Part shown: positions 63,304 to 64,000 of the stretch, in pieces
Position numbering within the stretch: position 1 is the first letter of the stretch
How the letters are laid out: each line of letters opens with the position of its first letter
DNA from: G963669295 sp963669295
GTDB taxonomy: Bacteria > Bacteroidota > Bacteroidia > Flavobacteriales_D > CALLUQ01
Assembly (NCBI GenBank): GCA_963669295.1
Contig: OY769938.1
Location: 3,348,001 to 3,412,000 of the forward strand
Length of the DNA: 64,000 bases
Reading direction: 5' to 3'
The notes under the pieces: model-generated
What the model was told of the DNA's origin: nothing
Databases searched by the model: none
The model's input: the letters and a program-made list of their open reading frames with translations, nothing else
Position numbers and translations under genes: made by a program

Positions 63304-64000
63304 CTAATAAATTCTTGGATACTCCTCCGGATCGAATTCATTCATGATGCTATAAATGGCATCAAAAATATCTTCAATGCTTGGTTTCGAAAAGTAATCG
63401 CCATCCGAACCATAAGCAGGACGGTGGTCTTTGGCCGTTAATGTTTTCGGTTCAGAATCGAGGTAGTAGTAGCCTCCTTGCTCTTCCAATACCTTGTTCA
63501 TCATATAGGCCGTTGCACCGCCAGGAACATCTTCATCGACGAAGATTACCCTGTTGGTTTTTTTCAACGATTCAACGATGGTATGATTCACATCAAAAGG
63601 CAAGAGGGTTTGTACGTCGATCAGCTCTGCCGAAATGCCTACCTCAGCCAATTGCTGTGCAGCTGCCTGGCATAAGTTAAAGGTAGAACCATAAGATACT
63701 ACGGTAACGTCGGTGCCTTCGCGCACGACTTCCGGCACGCCCAACGGTTCTTTAAACTCACCAAGGTTGGAAGGTAGTTTTTCTTTGGTACGGTAGCCGT
63801 TCAATGGTTCTATAATCAATGCGGGGTCGTCGGAAGCCAATAAAGTGTTGAAGAATCCAGCGGCCCTGGTCATGTTGCGTGGAACGCAAACATAAATGCC
63901 CCGGATAGAATGAATGATCATTCCCATGGGCGATCCTGAGTGCCAAATGCCTTCCAAACGATGCCCTCTTGTACGAATGATAAGAGGAGCTTTTTGCATG
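63304..64000 (-). CDS. 2-oxoacid dehydrogenase E1 component, beta part (5' end outside window)
   Basis: The frame is open to the right edge; 232 codons of the C-terminal region are present. PLIIRTRGHRLEGIWHSGSP, RGIYVCVPRNMTRAAGFFNT and LIDVQTLLPFDVNHTIVESL, then VIFVDEDVPGGATAYMMNKV, are those of the transketolase-like beta half of branched-chain or pyruvate dehydrogenase E1. Bacteroidota often carry an alpha-beta fused E1 with this tail (ending FDPEEYPRIY); whether this one is fused cannot be seen. It decarboxylates a 2-oxoacid with TPP and feeds the E2 acyltransferase. Confidence 0.88.
   Translation of the reverse strand, partial: MQKAPLIIRTRGHRLEGIWHSGSPMGMIIHSIRGIYVCVPRNMTRAAGFFNTLLASDDPALIIEPLNGYRTKEKLPSNLGEFKEPLGVPEVVREGTDVTVVSYGSTFNLCQAAAQQLAEVGISAELIDVQTLLPFDVNHTIVESLKKTNRVIFVDEDVPGGATAYMMNKVLEEQGGYYYLDSEPKTLTAKDHRPAYGSDGDYFSKPSIEDIFDAIYSIMNEFDPEEYPRIY

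Noticed and set aside
63304..63999. Complete 231-aa gene starting at the ATG at 63999
   Set aside because: The first residues (PLIIRTRGHRLEG) lie in the middle of the E1 beta fold, so the gene must continue beyond the window.

Overview
The window reads as a chromosome segment of a Bacteroidota bacterium, most likely a flavobacteria-like or sphingobacteria-like lineage with a type IX secretion system (T9SS). The evidence is five proteins with T9SS type A sorting tails, one giant protein with a gliding-motility-type (type B) tail, two PorP/SprF-family membrane proteins, Bacteroidota-restricted families (DUF4924, SiaC/DUF1987) and several TAnnTTTGC promoter elements typical of the phylum. No tRNA, rRNA, CRISPR array, transposase or phage gene was recognised. 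Forty-eight coding regions are called; both ends are cut inside genes (acyl carrier protein phosphodiesterase on the left, 2-oxoacid dehydrogenase E1 on the right).

Layout. 1-5.5 kb: a LytS/LytT-type two-component pair, a SiaC-like phosphoprotein, DUF1853, a sphingomyelin-synthase-like PAP2 membrane protein, an OmpH/Skp chaperone and DUF4924. 5.8-13.8 kb: a secreted T9SS protein, lipoproteins, an M42 aminopeptidase, and a run of a TPR protein, a PorE-like TPR/PD40/CRD/OmpA protein and a YdjM-like membrane hydrolase. 13.9-18.2 kb: a sortilin/BNR-repeat T9SS cargo behind a PorP/SprF gene. 18.4-22.5 kb: MnmD, a NUDIX hydrolase, a conserved unknown, a TonB-C-like protein and a CocE/S15 peptidase. 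22.6-28.7 kb: a 21-bp minisatellite and two T9SS cargos, one with a HEFDH (HExxH) metalloprotease motif.

29.1-37.3 kb is the most unusual part: a compact, A/T-richer eight-gene operon encoding a GNAT-like protein, an acyl carrier protein, both halves of a split transketolase, an AMP-forming ligase, LuxE-like and LuxC-like proteins, and a GT4 glycosyltransferase. No luciferase is present. I infer acid activation, reduction to an aldehyde, C2 ketol transfer and glycosylation, giving an unusual lipid- or sugar-linked product.

37.4-53.9 kb carries two TPR-kinase/regulator pairs (one NarL type, one LytTR type), a large unknown protein, and a 1960-residue adhesin with six near-identical 154-residue repeats, followed 3 nt later by its PorP/SprF partner. 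54-64 kb holds MurQ, an M14 peptidase, another T9SS cargo, a LSDAT-SLATT-SLATT nucleotide-sensing membrane protein of the conflict-system type with its own terminator, a small lipoprotein and the E1 subunit.

Among regulatory features, three genes have a TAnnTTTGC box exactly three bases before the start codon, which predicts leaderless mRNAs, and one intergenic region can form mutually exclusive hairpins resembling an attenuator. All family assignments are from reading motifs by eye; no database search was run.
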